Of a stretch of DNA of 15,192 bases, positions 5,884 through 12,847 are shown piece by piece. The DNA comes from CAZHRJ01 sp964534765 (GTDB taxonomy: Bacteria > Lindowbacteria > 2-12-FULL-62-27), in the NCBI GenBank assembly GCA_964534765.1, contig CAZHRJ010000074.1:1-15192 (forward strand), read 5' to 3'. Within the stretch, counting starts at the first letter, position 1. Every line of letters starts with the position of its first letter. The position numbers were made by a program, and so were the translations under genes. The notes under the pieces were generated by a model. The model saw nothing but the letters and a program-made list of their open reading frames with translations. It had not been told where the DNA came from and searched no databases.

Positions 5884-6981
5884 TTGAATCGCGCCGTAAC
5901 CCTCACCCTCCGAAATGGTCTCACGTTCAGGGGGACCGGGTTTGGCGCATTTCCGTCCGAACCATCGGGCGGCGAGCTGGTTTTTACAACGGCCCTCACC
6001 GGATACACCGAATCCCTGACTGATCCGTCCTACGCCGGGCAAATTCTTGTTTTTACGAATCCCCTGATCGGCAATTATGGATTCGAACGCCGGCGGATGG
6101 AATCGTCTGGCGTGTGTGTGGCAGGTGTCGTGGTGTCGGAATATGCGCGCGTCCATTCCAATCCTGAAACTCGACTCAGTCTCGGCGATGCGCTTGCACG
6201 CGCCGGTGTCCCGGGCATTCAGGGTGTCGACACCCGCCGGCTCACCACACTCCTGCGGGATCGGGGTTCACAAAATGGATTGATCTCATCCGACCGCATT
6301 TCCCGCGCCGGCCGTCTTCGCCGGATTCTCGCGTTGCCGGAAATGGAAGGGCTGGATCTGTCCCGCCGGGTCAGCATCCGCCGGCCGGTCTGGCATATTC
6401 CACGGACCAGAAGCGGTCTCAGGATCGCGCTCCTCGATTTTGGCGTCAAACAAAACATTCTCCGGGAACTGCTCCTTCGCGGCGCAACAGTCCGGCAGTG
6501 GCCGGCATGGGCGGCGGCGGATGACGTCCTGAATGACCGTCCTGCGGGAATCCTTCTCTCCAATGGACCCGGCGACCCTGGCGCCATGCCGGAGGCCGTC
6601 CGACAGATCCAGAGGGCGCTCGGCCGCGTGCCGGTCCTGGGCATTTGTCTCGGACATCAACTGCTGGGTCTGGCCGCGGGATTGAAAACATATAAATTGA
6701 AGTTCGGCCACCGGGGAACCAACCATCCTGTGCAGTCTCTGCATGACGGGACCGTCGCCATCACCACTCAAAACCACGGCTTCTCCCTGAGACCGCCGAA
6801 GCCTTCCCTCCGATCGGTTCGCGTGACTCACCGAAGCCTCTATGACGGGACCATCGAGGGAATTGATCTTCCGCGTCTTGGGGCGTTCGGCGTCCAATTT
6901 CATCCGGAAGCCGCTCCGGGTCCACGGGACAGCGGGACGGTTTTCGACCGGTTTCTGACTCTCTGCCGGAGCCGGCGCTGA
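5884..6981 (+). CDS. carA: Carbamoyl-phosphate synthase small subunit (glutaminase)
   Basis: CarA hydrolyses glutamine and channels ammonia to CarB for carbamoyl phosphate, the first intermediate of pyrimidine and arginine synthesis. This 365-residue copy has the N-terminal CPSase small-chain domain (GELVFTTALTGYTESLTDPS; GIQGVDTRRLTTLLRDRG) and a C-terminal class I glutamine amidotransferase. The nucleophile is Cys255 in VLGICLGHQLLGLA, with the His340/Glu342 dyad in GVQFHPEAAPGP. LSNGPGDP (226-233) is the oxyanion region. The start is TTG at 5884. No in-frame ATG precedes it that fits the family, and the ATG at 5873 is out of frame. It overlaps carB by one base (TGATG). No Shine-Dalgarno is obvious, so translation may depend on upstream ribosomes. 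Confidence 0.95.
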   Translation: MNRAVTLTLRNGLTFRGTGFGAFPSEPSGGELVFTTALTGYTESLTDPSYAGQILVFTNPLIGNYGFERRRMESSGVCVAGVVVSEYARVHSNPETRLSLGDALARAGVPGIQGVDTRRLTTLLRDRGSQNGLISSDRISRAGRLRRILALPEMEGLDLSRRVSIRRPVWHIPRTRSGLRIALLDFGVKQNILRELLLRGATVRQWPAWAAADDVLNDRPAGILLSNGPGDPGAMPEAVRQIQRALGRVPVLGICLGHQLLGLAAGLKTYKLKFGHRGTNHPVQSLHDGTVAITTQNHGFSLRPPKPSLRSVRVTHRSLYDGTIEGIDLPRLGAFGVQFHPEAAPGPRDSGTVFDRFLTLCRSRR

Positions 6982-9900
6982 TGCCCCTTAGGCGGGATCT
7001 GAAGAAAATTCTCATGATCGGATCGGGCCCGATCGTGATCGGCCAGGCGTGCGAATTCGATTACGCCGGCACCCAGGCTTGCCGCGCGCTGCGCGACGCC
7101 GGTATTGCGGTGGTGCTCCTCAACAGCAACCCCGCCACCATCATGACCGATACCGACATGGCCGACCGCTCGTATATCGAACCCATGACCGCCGGGACAA
7201 TCGAACGCATCTGTCGCCGCGAATCGGTCGACGCCATTTTGCCGACGCTCGGTGGCCAGACAGCCCTCAATCTGGTCATGGACCTCGACCGGCGCGGTTT
7301 TTTCCGCCGCTCACGCGTGTCCCTCATCGGCGCCGGCGTGAAATCCATCCGGATGGCGGAGGACCGGGAGCAGTTCAAGCGCGCGATGGAGCGGATCGGA
7401 CTGGACATGCCCCGGAGCGGCCTGGTCAGAAGCGTTCCGGAATCGCGCCGCCTGGCCCGGCGCATCGGATTTCCGATTGTCCTCCGGCCCTCGTTCACTC
7501 TGGCGGGCACCGGCGCCGGCATCGCCCGGACGCCCGCGGATCTCGACCGCCTGGCGGAAATCGCGCTTCGGACGAGTCCCTCGCGCGAGGTTCTGCTGGA
7601 GGAATCGGTGATCGGCTGGAAGGAGTTTGAGCTGGAGGTGATCCGGGATTCGGCGGACAACGTGATCGTGGTCTGCACGATCGAAAATGTCGATCCCATG
7701 GGCGTCCATACCGGCGACAGCGTGACGGTCGCGCCCTCCCAGACCCTGTCGGACGCGCAGTTTCAGAATCTCAGGGAATCGGCGAAAAAAATCATCCGCG
7801 AAATCGGCGTCGATACCGGCGGCTGTAATATTCAGTTCGCCATCCATCCCCGATCGGGCCGCGTCATGGTCATCGAAATGAATCCCCGCGTCTCCCGGTC
7901 CAGCGCGCTCGCTTCCAAGGCCACGGGATATCCGATCGCGAAAGTCGCCGCCCGCCTGGCCATCGGATACACGCTGGATGAAATCCGCAATGACGTCACA
8001 AAAACCACGCCGGCCGCGTTCGAACCGTCCATGGATTACGTCGTGACCAAATTGCCGCGATTCGCGTTTGAGAAATTCGTCCACGCGGACGACACGCTGG
8101 ACACCCAGATGAAATCGGTCGGCGAAACAATGGCCATCGGCAGGAATTTCCGCGAGTCGCTTCAGAAGGCCGTCCGCGGATTGGAAATCGGTCGATTCGG
8201 CCTTGGCGCCGACGGCCGCGGCATGGAAGGACGGGTCCTGGCGGCGATAGGTTCCGGCCGGATGTCCACCGCCTATCGGCGGATGGCCCGGCTCCTGACG
8301 TACAAAATCACGACGCCCAATTGCGATAGGCTGTTTGCGGTCAAATATGGACTCATGATGGGGATATCGCCGTCGAGAATCTCAACCCTCTCCGGAATCG
8401 ATCCGTGGTTTGTCGATCAGATCCGGCAGATGGTCCTCTGGGAAAATGGCATTCGCCGCCGCCGCTCATTCGGACGGGCCGATCTGTCCGCGGCTAAAGC
8501 GGGGGGGTACACCGACGAACAGATAGCCTTTCTGACTGGCCGGCGTCGCGCCGGGATCCGGGGCGACCGGATCCGGAAAAAAATCGTTCCGGCATTCGAA
8601 CTCGTTGATACCTGCGCCGCCGAATTCGCCTCGGCCACGCCTTATTTTTATTCAACCTACGCCTCTTCGGTCCCCCAGCCGGCCATCCGGTCGCCGGGCC
8701 GGAAACCGCCGGTGATGATTCTGGGCGGCGGTCCAAACCGGATCGGGCAGGGGATCGAGTTCGATTACTGTTGTGTCCAGGCGGCAATGACGGTCAAGCG
8801 TATGGGCCGGCCGGTGATCATGGTGAATTGCAATCCGGAGACGGTCAGCACCGATCCGGAAATATCCGACCGGCTATATTTTGAGCCGCTGACGGCGGAA
8901 GACGTTCTGGAAATCGTGTCAAGGGAACGGCCCGGCGGCGTGATCGTTCAGCTGGGTGGGCAGACGCCGCTGAATTTGTGCGGCGATCTGAATCGAGCCG
9001 GAGTCCGAATTCTGGGAACGAGCCCGGAACACATTGACCGGGCGGAAGACCGGCGGAAATTCGATCTCGTGCTGAAAAAATTACGACTGCGCCGCCCGGA
9101 AAACGTCTCGGCGTCGACCGCGGCAGCCGCCCGTGCCTTCGCCGGCCGCGCTGGTTACCCGCTTCTGGTCCGGCCCTCTTATGTCCTCGGCGGCCGGGCC
9201 ATGCAGGTGGTATTCGACGCCGTTGGGCTGGATCGGGCCATCGAAGACGCGTTTCGGGCGTCCGCCGGATCAGCGCCTCCGGCGCCCCAAGTGTCGGCGT
9301 CGCCGGCAGGCAGGCCGATACTGATCGACCGGTACTTGCGGGACGCCGTGGAAGTCGATGTCGACGCCATCAGCGACGGCCGGGACACCGCCGTTGTCGG
9401 AATTGCGGAGCATGTGGAAGAAGCGGGGGTCCACTCCGGGGATTCGGCCTGCACCTTCCCGCCCCGGACGCTCTCGGCGCATGAGATCGACGAGATCGTC
9501 CACGCCACCCGCCTCCTCGCCGCGGAACTCAGGATCCGGGGACTGCTGAATGTCCAGTTCGCCATTCAGAAGGGACGCTTATATGTCCTCGAGGCCAATC
9601 CCCGCGCGTCCCGCACCGTTCCGTTCATCTCAAAAGCTTCCGGCGTGCCATTGGTTCCCATCGCGACATTCGTCATGCTCGGCGGCCGATTGAGAGACCG
9701 TATCGATCCGGGGCGGCTCTATTTTCCGGGACACTATTCGGTGAAGGAAGTGGTCATGCCGTTTTTGCGGTTTCAGAACACGGATATCGCTCTTGGCCCG
9801 GAGATGCGGTCCACCGGCGAAGTCATGGGCATCAGCGCCCACCCGGACGCGGCGTTCGCCAAATCCCAGGCGGCCGCCGGATTCCCGCTGCCCAGTTCCG

Positions 9901-10361
9901 GCCAGGTCCTGGTCAGCGTACAGGATCCGGATAAACCCAGGTTCCTCGCTTTGGCCCGGTCACTTCGGCGGATTGGCTTTTCCATCCTCGCCACGCCGGG
10001 CACGGCACGATTCCTCAAACTCGGCGGCTGTCCGGCAAGAGTTCTGCCGGAGGAGGATCGTCCCCGGGGAGTGATTGATCTGATTCGAAGGAAAAAAATT
10101 CAAATGATCCTCAATACGTTTCAATCAACGGCCGGGCATTCCGATTTCCGCGAAATTCGCCGCGCGGCCCTGTCGTTTGGCGTCCCCATTTTCACGACGT
10201 TGGCTGCGGCGCGATACGCGGTCCGCGCCATTTCTTCCATCCGGTCCCGCAGGCCGCTGGATCTGATGTGCCTTCAGGACATTCATCGATCCGCGCCCGA
10301 TGGCCTGCGCGGCCCTCACCTTACCGGGATATCACTGCGGCCGGGGAGTCGACGGGAATGA
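6981..10361 (+). CDS. carB: Carbamoyl-phosphate synthase large subunit, with a repeat insertion
   Basis: CarB (1126 residues; E. coli about 1073) makes carbamoyl phosphate from bicarbonate, ammonia and two ATP. The N-terminal carboxyphosphate half starts with KKILMIGSGPIVIGQACEFD and carries LPTLGGQTALNL. The second synthetase half starts near 576 (VMILGGGPNRIGQGIEFDY). The C-terminal regulatory MGS-like domain runs from about 973 (QVLVSVQDPDKPRFLALA) with ILATPGTARFL. Residues 762-775 (AGSAPPAPQVSASP) are not part of the family: without them the segment from RAIEDAFRAS to AGRPILID has the same length as in E. coli. They derive from a 48-bp repeat (9257-9304) seen elsewhere in the window. They sit in the ATP-grasp fold of the second half, just before the conserved LIDRYLRDAVEVDVDA, and the frame is kept. 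Active-site segments appear intact, so the enzyme is probably functional. Confidence 0.97.
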   Translation: MPLRRDLKKILMIGSGPIVIGQACEFDYAGTQACRALRDAGIAVVLLNSNPATIMTDTDMADRSYIEPMTAGTIERICRRESVDAILPTLGGQTALNLVMDLDRRGFFRRSRVSLIGAGVKSIRMAEDREQFKRAMERIGLDMPRSGLVRSVPESRRLARRIGFPIVLRPSFTLAGTGAGIARTPADLDRLAEIALRTSPSREVLLEESVIGWKEFELEVIRDSADNVIVVCTIENVDPMGVHTGDSVTVAPSQTLSDAQFQNLRESAKKIIREIGVDTGGCNIQFAIHPRSGRVMVIEMNPRVSRSSALASKATGYPIAKVAARLAIGYTLDEIRNDVTKTTPAAFEPSMDYVVTKLPRFAFEKFVHADDTLDTQMKSVGETMAIGRNFRESLQKAVRGLEIGRFGLGADGRGMEGRVLAAIGSGRMSTAYRRMARLLTYKITTPNCDRLFAVKYGLMMGISPSRISTLSGIDPWFVDQIRQMVLWENGIRRRRSFGRADLSAAKAGGYTDEQIAFLTGRRRAGIRGDRIRKKIVPAFELVDTCAAEFASATPYFYSTYASSVPQPAIRSPGRKPPVMILGGGPNRIGQGIEFDYCCVQAAMTVKRMGRPVIMVNCNPETVSTDPEISDRLYFEPLTAEDVLEIVSRERPGGVIVQLGGQTPLNLCGDLNRAGVRILGTSPEHIDRAEDRRKFDLVLKKLRLRRPENVSASTAAAARAFAGRAGYPLLVRPSYVLGGRAMQVVFDAVGLDRAIEDAFRASAGSAPPAPQVSASPAGRPILIDRYLRDAVEVDVDAISDGRDTAVVGIAEHVEEAGVHSGDSACTFPPRTLSAHEIDEIVHATRLLAAELRIRGLLNVQFAIQKGRLYVLEANPRASRTVPFISKASGVPLVPIATFVMLGGRLRDRIDPGRLYFPGHYSVKEVVMPFLRFQNTDIALGPEMRSTGEVMGISAHPDAAFAKSQAAAGFPLPSSGQVLVSVQDPDKPRFLALARSLRRIGFSILATPGTARFLKLGGCPARVLPEEDRPRGVIDLIRRKKIQMILNTFQSTAGHSDFREIRRAALSFGVPIFTTLAAARYAVRAISSIRSRRPLDLMCLQDIHRSAPDGLRGPHLTGISLRPGSRRE
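9257..9304 (+). repeat. 48-bp hairpin repeat inside carB (copy A)
   Basis: 30 bases here (9264-9293) are identical to 11447-11476 in the methyltransferase gene, beginning GCCGGATCAGCGCC and ending GCCCCAAGTG. The left hairpin is GCGCC-TCC-GGCGC (9273-9285); the right one is CGGCG-T-CGCCG (9295-9305). It is read as AGSAPPAPQVSASP, a different frame from the other copies. The 3' boundary is blurred by a GGCAGGCAGG stretch. Confidence 0.85.
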
Positions 10362-10578
10362 CGGTGGTGGGCGCGGGCATCTCACGCCGATTTTGAATGA
10401 GGGTCGAGCCGTGTCGTTCCAGACACGGGGTGTACTGGTCCTCCGGGACCTCCATGCAGATTTTCCGGATCCGGCTCTCCCTAAGAAGCGTGAAAAAATC
10501 CCGGCCCGTTCGATAGACAAGGACCACACCGACCAGGACAATCAGAATAATAAATACCCTCTTCAGTATCGGCCTCAT
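10321..10578 (-). CDS. Small single-pass membrane protein, unknown function
   Basis: An 85-residue protein beginning MRPILKR followed by the strongly hydrophobic VFIILIVLVGVVLVY (about 8-22), a positive-inside membrane anchor. The rest (TGRDFFTLLRESRIRKICME, then QYTPCLERHGSTLIQNRR) is soluble and charged, with two cysteines (about Cys41 and Cys52), and would face outwards. A purine-rich AGAAGGG lies just before the ATG at 10578. The gene overlaps the carB 3' end by 41 bp on the opposite strand and is divergent from dedA, 70 bp away. I do not recognise a family. The membrane segment and the ribosome site argue for a real gene; the antisense overlap argues caution. Confidence 0.5.
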   Translation of the reverse strand: MRPILKRVFIILIVLVGVVLVYRTGRDFFTLLRESRIRKICMEVPEDQYTPCLERHGSTLIQNRREMPAPTTVIPVDSPAAVISR

Positions 10579-10648
10579 GATCCCTTCTATTTACCTCGAC
10601 GACGGCGAAGTATCCATCGAATTGTTTTTGTGATAGAAGGCCTCCGGC

Positions 10649-11290
10649 ATGGTTGAGTTTCTGGAGCAGATGAAGTTTTACCTGTTTACCCCGGACGGTC
10701 TGCGGGCGATGATCCAGGCGGGCGGGTATGCCGTGTTGGTCGGGATAGTTTTTGCCGAGACGGGCCTTCTGGTCGGATTTTTTCTTCCGGGTGATTCTCT
10801 TCTATTTGTGGCGGGGTTCGTCGCGGGTCTCGGACATCTTGATTTTCTGTGGCTCAACGCCCTTTTGATCATCGCCGCCATCGCCGGAGATACCGTCGGA
10901 TACTGGATCGGCAACCGGGCCGGCCACGCGATTTATCAGCGGGAGGATTCCCGGTTTTTCAAAAAGAAACATCTCATCCGTACCCGCGAGTTCTATGAAA
11001 AACACGGCGGTAAGACCATCGTCCTGGCCCGGTTTGTCCCGATCATCCGGACCTTCGCGCCTGTGGTTGCCGGCGTGGCCGATATGAAGTACCGGCGATT
11101 TTTGTCCTTTAACGTCTTCGGCGGCATCGGCTGGGTCCTGAGCATGACGTCCCTCGGATTTTTTCTTGGCAGCATACCCTGGGTCCAGCGCAATCTCGAA
11201 AAAATGGTCCTTCTCATCATCTTCATCAGCGTCCTGCCGATCCTCATCGAATTCTGGAGATCCCGGTCGGATCCTTCGGAAGTTAAATGA
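10649..11290 (+). CDS. DedA-family (VTT domain) membrane protein
   Basis: A 213-residue inner-membrane protein of the DedA family. Members include undecaprenyl-phosphate flippases and proteins needed for envelope homeostasis and resistance to pH stress or cationic compounds. Hallmarks are present: VFAETGLLVGFFLPGDSLLF, GDTVGYWIGNRAG and ARFVPIIRTFAPVVAG (127-142). Glu37, Asp49, Arg128 and Arg134 correspond by spacing to the acidic and basic residues shown to be essential in E. coli YqjA (E39, D51, R130, R136). A GAAGG lies about 8 nt upstream of the ATG. The stop overlaps the ATG of the methyltransferase gene (ATGA), so the two are probably co-translated. The substrate is not determined by sequence. 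Confidence 0.93.
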   Translation: MVEFLEQMKFYLFTPDGLRAMIQAGGYAVLVGIVFAETGLLVGFFLPGDSLLFVAGFVAGLGHLDFLWLNALLIIAAIAGDTVGYWIGNRAGHAIYQREDSRFFKKKHLIRTREFYEKHGGKTIVLARFVPIIRTFAPVVAGVADMKYRRFLSFNVFGGIGWVLSMTSLGFFLGSIPWVQRNLEKMVLLIIFISVLPILIEFWRSRSDPSEVK

Positions 11291-12193
11291 CCGGCCTCGG
11301 CCGTCGTGTCCCTGAATCCGCCATGGCCGATTTGAAAAAAACGTACTCGCGAATCGGTCCCTGGTACGACCTCCTGGACCTGCCGTGGGAGATTGGCCGG
11401 TACCGGTCGATCCGGTCTCTGGTATGGAAATCGGTGGCCGACGCCGGCCGGATCAGCGCCTCCGGCGCCCCAAGTGCCGCCGTCTCCGACGCCGGCCGGA
11501 TCAGCGCCTCCGGCGCCCCAAGTGCCGCCGTCTCCGACGCNNNNNNNNNNNNNNNNNNNNNNNNNNNNNNNNNNNNNNNNNNNNNNNNNNNNNNNNNNNN
11601 NNNNNNNNNNNNNNNNNNNNNNNNNNNNNNNNNNNNNNNNCGGCCGACTTCTGGACGCGGGCGTCGGCACGGGCAGAAACGCGGCATTCTATCCGGCGAG
11701 GGCGCGCGTCGTCGGGGTGGATCTATCGGAGATCATGATCCGCCAGGCCCGCCGCCGCGCACTCGCTCATAAACGCGCGGTCCCCCTCGCGGTCGGATCG
11801 GTGACGGCGCTGCCGTTTCAGTCAGGCTCTTTTGATGCAGTCGCGTCAACGTTTCTCTTCTGTGTTCTCCCGGACGAATTCCAGCCCGCGGCCCTTGCCG
11901 AACTGGCCCGGGTTCTTCGCCCATCCGGCCGGGCCGCCTTTGTGGAGTATCAGTTTTCCCGTCGGCCCCTGCGGCGATGGATCATGAGGGCGGTGTCTCC
12001 GTGGGTCGAATGGGCCTATGGGGCGCGGTTCGACCGCAGGACATTCGATCACCTGCGATCCGGCGGGTGGACGATCGTGGAAGACCGTTTCCTTGCCGCC
12101 GATGTCGTGAGGCTCTGGGTGGCCACACCACCTGCCAGCCCAGGCCAGCCCAGGCTAGCCCGGGCTAGTACTCAATCCCCTTCTGCGCGATGA
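11287..12193 (+). CDS. Class I SAM-dependent methyltransferase, interrupted by repeat array and assembly gap
   Basis: A methyltransferase of the Methyltransf_11/PmtA-UbiE-like group. The N-terminal part has KKTYSRIGPWYDLLDLPWEI. After the gap come motif I (LLDAGVGTGRNAAF), the acidic VVGVDLSEIMIRQARRRA, and motifs FDAVASTFLFCVLPDEF and LARVLRPSGRAAFVEY. Substrate is unknown; phospholipid and quinone are options for such proteins. Between WKSV and GRLLDAG, where homologues have only a few residues, lie two perfect 48-bp repeats, the start of a third and 100 Ns. The frames before and after the Ns differ, but the Ns are a placeholder. Joining GACGC to CGGCCGACTT gives an in-frame DAGRLLDAG if the missing length is a multiple of 48. 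I chose ATG 11287 because it overlaps the dedA stop and has GGAAG upstream; ATG 11323 is the alternative. The 3' end overlaps cobA by 29 bp, convergently. Confidence 0.82.
11440..11540 (+). repeat. Tandem 48-bp repeat, two full units plus a partial (copies B)
   Basis: 11440-11487 and 11488-11535 are identical 48-bp units, each beginning GACGCCGGCCGGATCAG and ending GCCGCCGTCTCC. A third begins GACGC at 11536 and enters the N run. Each unit encodes 16 residues (DAGRISASGAPSAAVS). Each carries GCGCC-TCC-GGCGC, and at unit junctions GCCGCCGTC-TCC-GACGCCGGC, a 9-bp stem with one mismatch. It is probably the edge of a longer array that the assembler could not cross. Confidence 0.95.
11541..11640. 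other. Assembly gap (100 N)
   Basis: Exactly 100 Ns, a conventional placeholder for a gap of unknown size. The left flank is inside a tandem repeat and the right flank (CGGCCGACTT) matches the first bases of the same unit before diverging. The gap is therefore most simply a collapsed repeat array within one gene. Confidence 0.95.
12134..12163. repeat. Three 10-bp tandem repeats at convergent gene ends
   Basis: GCCAGCCCAG, GCCAGCCCAG, GCTAGCCCGG run in series at the 3' end of the methyltransferase gene, just before the cobA stop (12165-12167). The junction includes the perfect palindrome CTAGCCCGGGCTAG (12155-12168). No T run follows on either strand, so I do not call it a terminator. The last residues of the methyltransferase (PPASPGQPRLAR) come from this repeat and may be a read-through extension. 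Confidence 0.7.
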
Positions 12194-12764
12194 TTCCTTC
12201 GAGCTTGTACGGGTGTTTGATCTCTTTCATCTCCGTTACCAGATTGGCGATCTCGATGATCTCCGGCCGTGCGTTTCGGCCGGTCAGGCAGATGTGAACC
12301 TTCGGCGGCTTTTTCCGCAAAAATTCCAGGACCGGGTCAACCGAAAGAAATCCATAATCGATGACATAATTGATCTCGTCCCAGATCACCAGCTTGTATT
12401 CTCCGCATAAAACGCACCGCTTGCAGGTCTCCCAGGTTTCCAGCGTCGTGCGGATGTCCAGATCCCGGTTGTTTGTGTCCCAGGTAAATCCGGCTCCCAT
12501 CGTGAAAAAATCCAGTCCCTCCAGCTTCCGGGCGATCACATGCTCACCGTACTTGAAATCCTTCGGACTCTTTAAAAATTGCACCACCGCGGCCTTCCAC
12601 CCATGCGCCACCGTCCGGAATGCCATCGCCAGCGCCGCCGAGGTCTTCCCCTTGCCGTCACCCGTAAATACGATGGTGAGCGACTTGTCCGTCTTTTGCG
12701 CGCTGGTCTTCCTCTTCTGCCGGATCGTCTCGCGCGTCCGGTCGTCCTCTTCCCGCGTACGCAT
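12165..12764 (-). CDS. cobA: Cob(I)yrinic acid a,c-diamide adenosyltransferase (CobA/CobO/BtuR)
   Basis: A 199-residue ATP:corrinoid adenosyltransferase that transfers adenosyl to Co(I) corrinoids to form coenzyme B12 precursors. A basic N-terminal arm (RTRETIRQKRK) precedes the P-loop TGDGKGKTSAAL (34-45). LVIWDEINYVIDYGFL is the conserved Walker B-like segment, ICLTGRNARPEIIEIANLVTEM is a family signature, and the C-terminus KLEGIIAQKGIEY is the normal family ending, so the TAG stop is genuine. I chose ATG 12764 over an in-frame GTG at 12788 because a promoter -10 box (12771-12776) lies between them. The gene stands alone, divergent from the pilus operon, with no other B12 genes in view, consistent with salvage or with biosynthesis encoded elsewhere. 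Confidence 0.94.
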   Translation of the reverse strand: MRTREEDDRTRETIRQKRKTSAQKTDKSLTIVFTGDGKGKTSAALAMAFRTVAHGWKAAVVQFLKSPKDFKYGEHVIARKLEGLDFFTMGAGFTWDTNNRDLDIRTTLETWETCKRCVLCGEYKLVIWDEINYVIDYGFLSVDPVLEFLRKKPPKVHICLTGRNARPEIIEIANLVTEMKEIKHPYKLEGIIAQKGIEY

Positions 12765-12770
12765 GACCGG

Positions 12771-12799
12771 AGAATACCCATCCCCCACTGATTATTCAA
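12771..12799 (-). promoter_or_regulatory. cobA promoter
   Basis: Minus strand TTGAAT (12799-12794), 17-nt spacer, TATTCT (12776-12771), then six bases (CCGGTC) to the ATG. The transcript would be leaderless. No B12 riboswitch can fit in the 83 bp between the two divergent start codons. Confidence 0.5.
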
Positions 12800-12811
12800 C
12801 CATGGAAAAAA

Positions 12812-12841
12812 TTGACTCGGCTGATCCACCGACGGTACAAT
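12812..12841 (+). promoter_or_regulatory. Promoter of the pilus/secretion operon
   Basis: TTGACT (12812-12817), 18-nt spacer, TACAAT (12836-12841), then six bases to ATG 12848. It lies back to back with the cobA promoter; the two -35 boxes are only 12 bp apart. The TTG of this -35 is in frame with the gene and could be mistaken for its start. Confidence 0.6.
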
Positions 12842-12847
12842 CACCTA

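Noticed and set aside
7061..8084. Long minus-strand open frames opposite carB (also opposite carA, 6219-6903)
   Set aside because: They mirror the codon structure of well-recognised plus-strand genes in GC-rich DNA and show no domain-like sequence.
11440..11540. CRISPR array
   Set aside because: The units are contiguous and identical with no variable spacers, and they lie in a coding frame.
11541..11640. Frameshift in the methyltransferase between the two sides of the Ns
   Set aside because: The 100 Ns are a placeholder of arbitrary length, so a frame change across them carries no information.
12155..12168. CTAGCCCGGGCTAG as a bidirectional terminator
   Set aside because: It is a loopless palindrome with no T run on either side; better explained as part of a small tandem repeat.
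12812..12847. TTG at 12812 as start of the PilM-PilN gene
   Set aside because: It is the first three bases of the TTGACT -35 box. The ATG at 12848 lies six bases after the -10 box.
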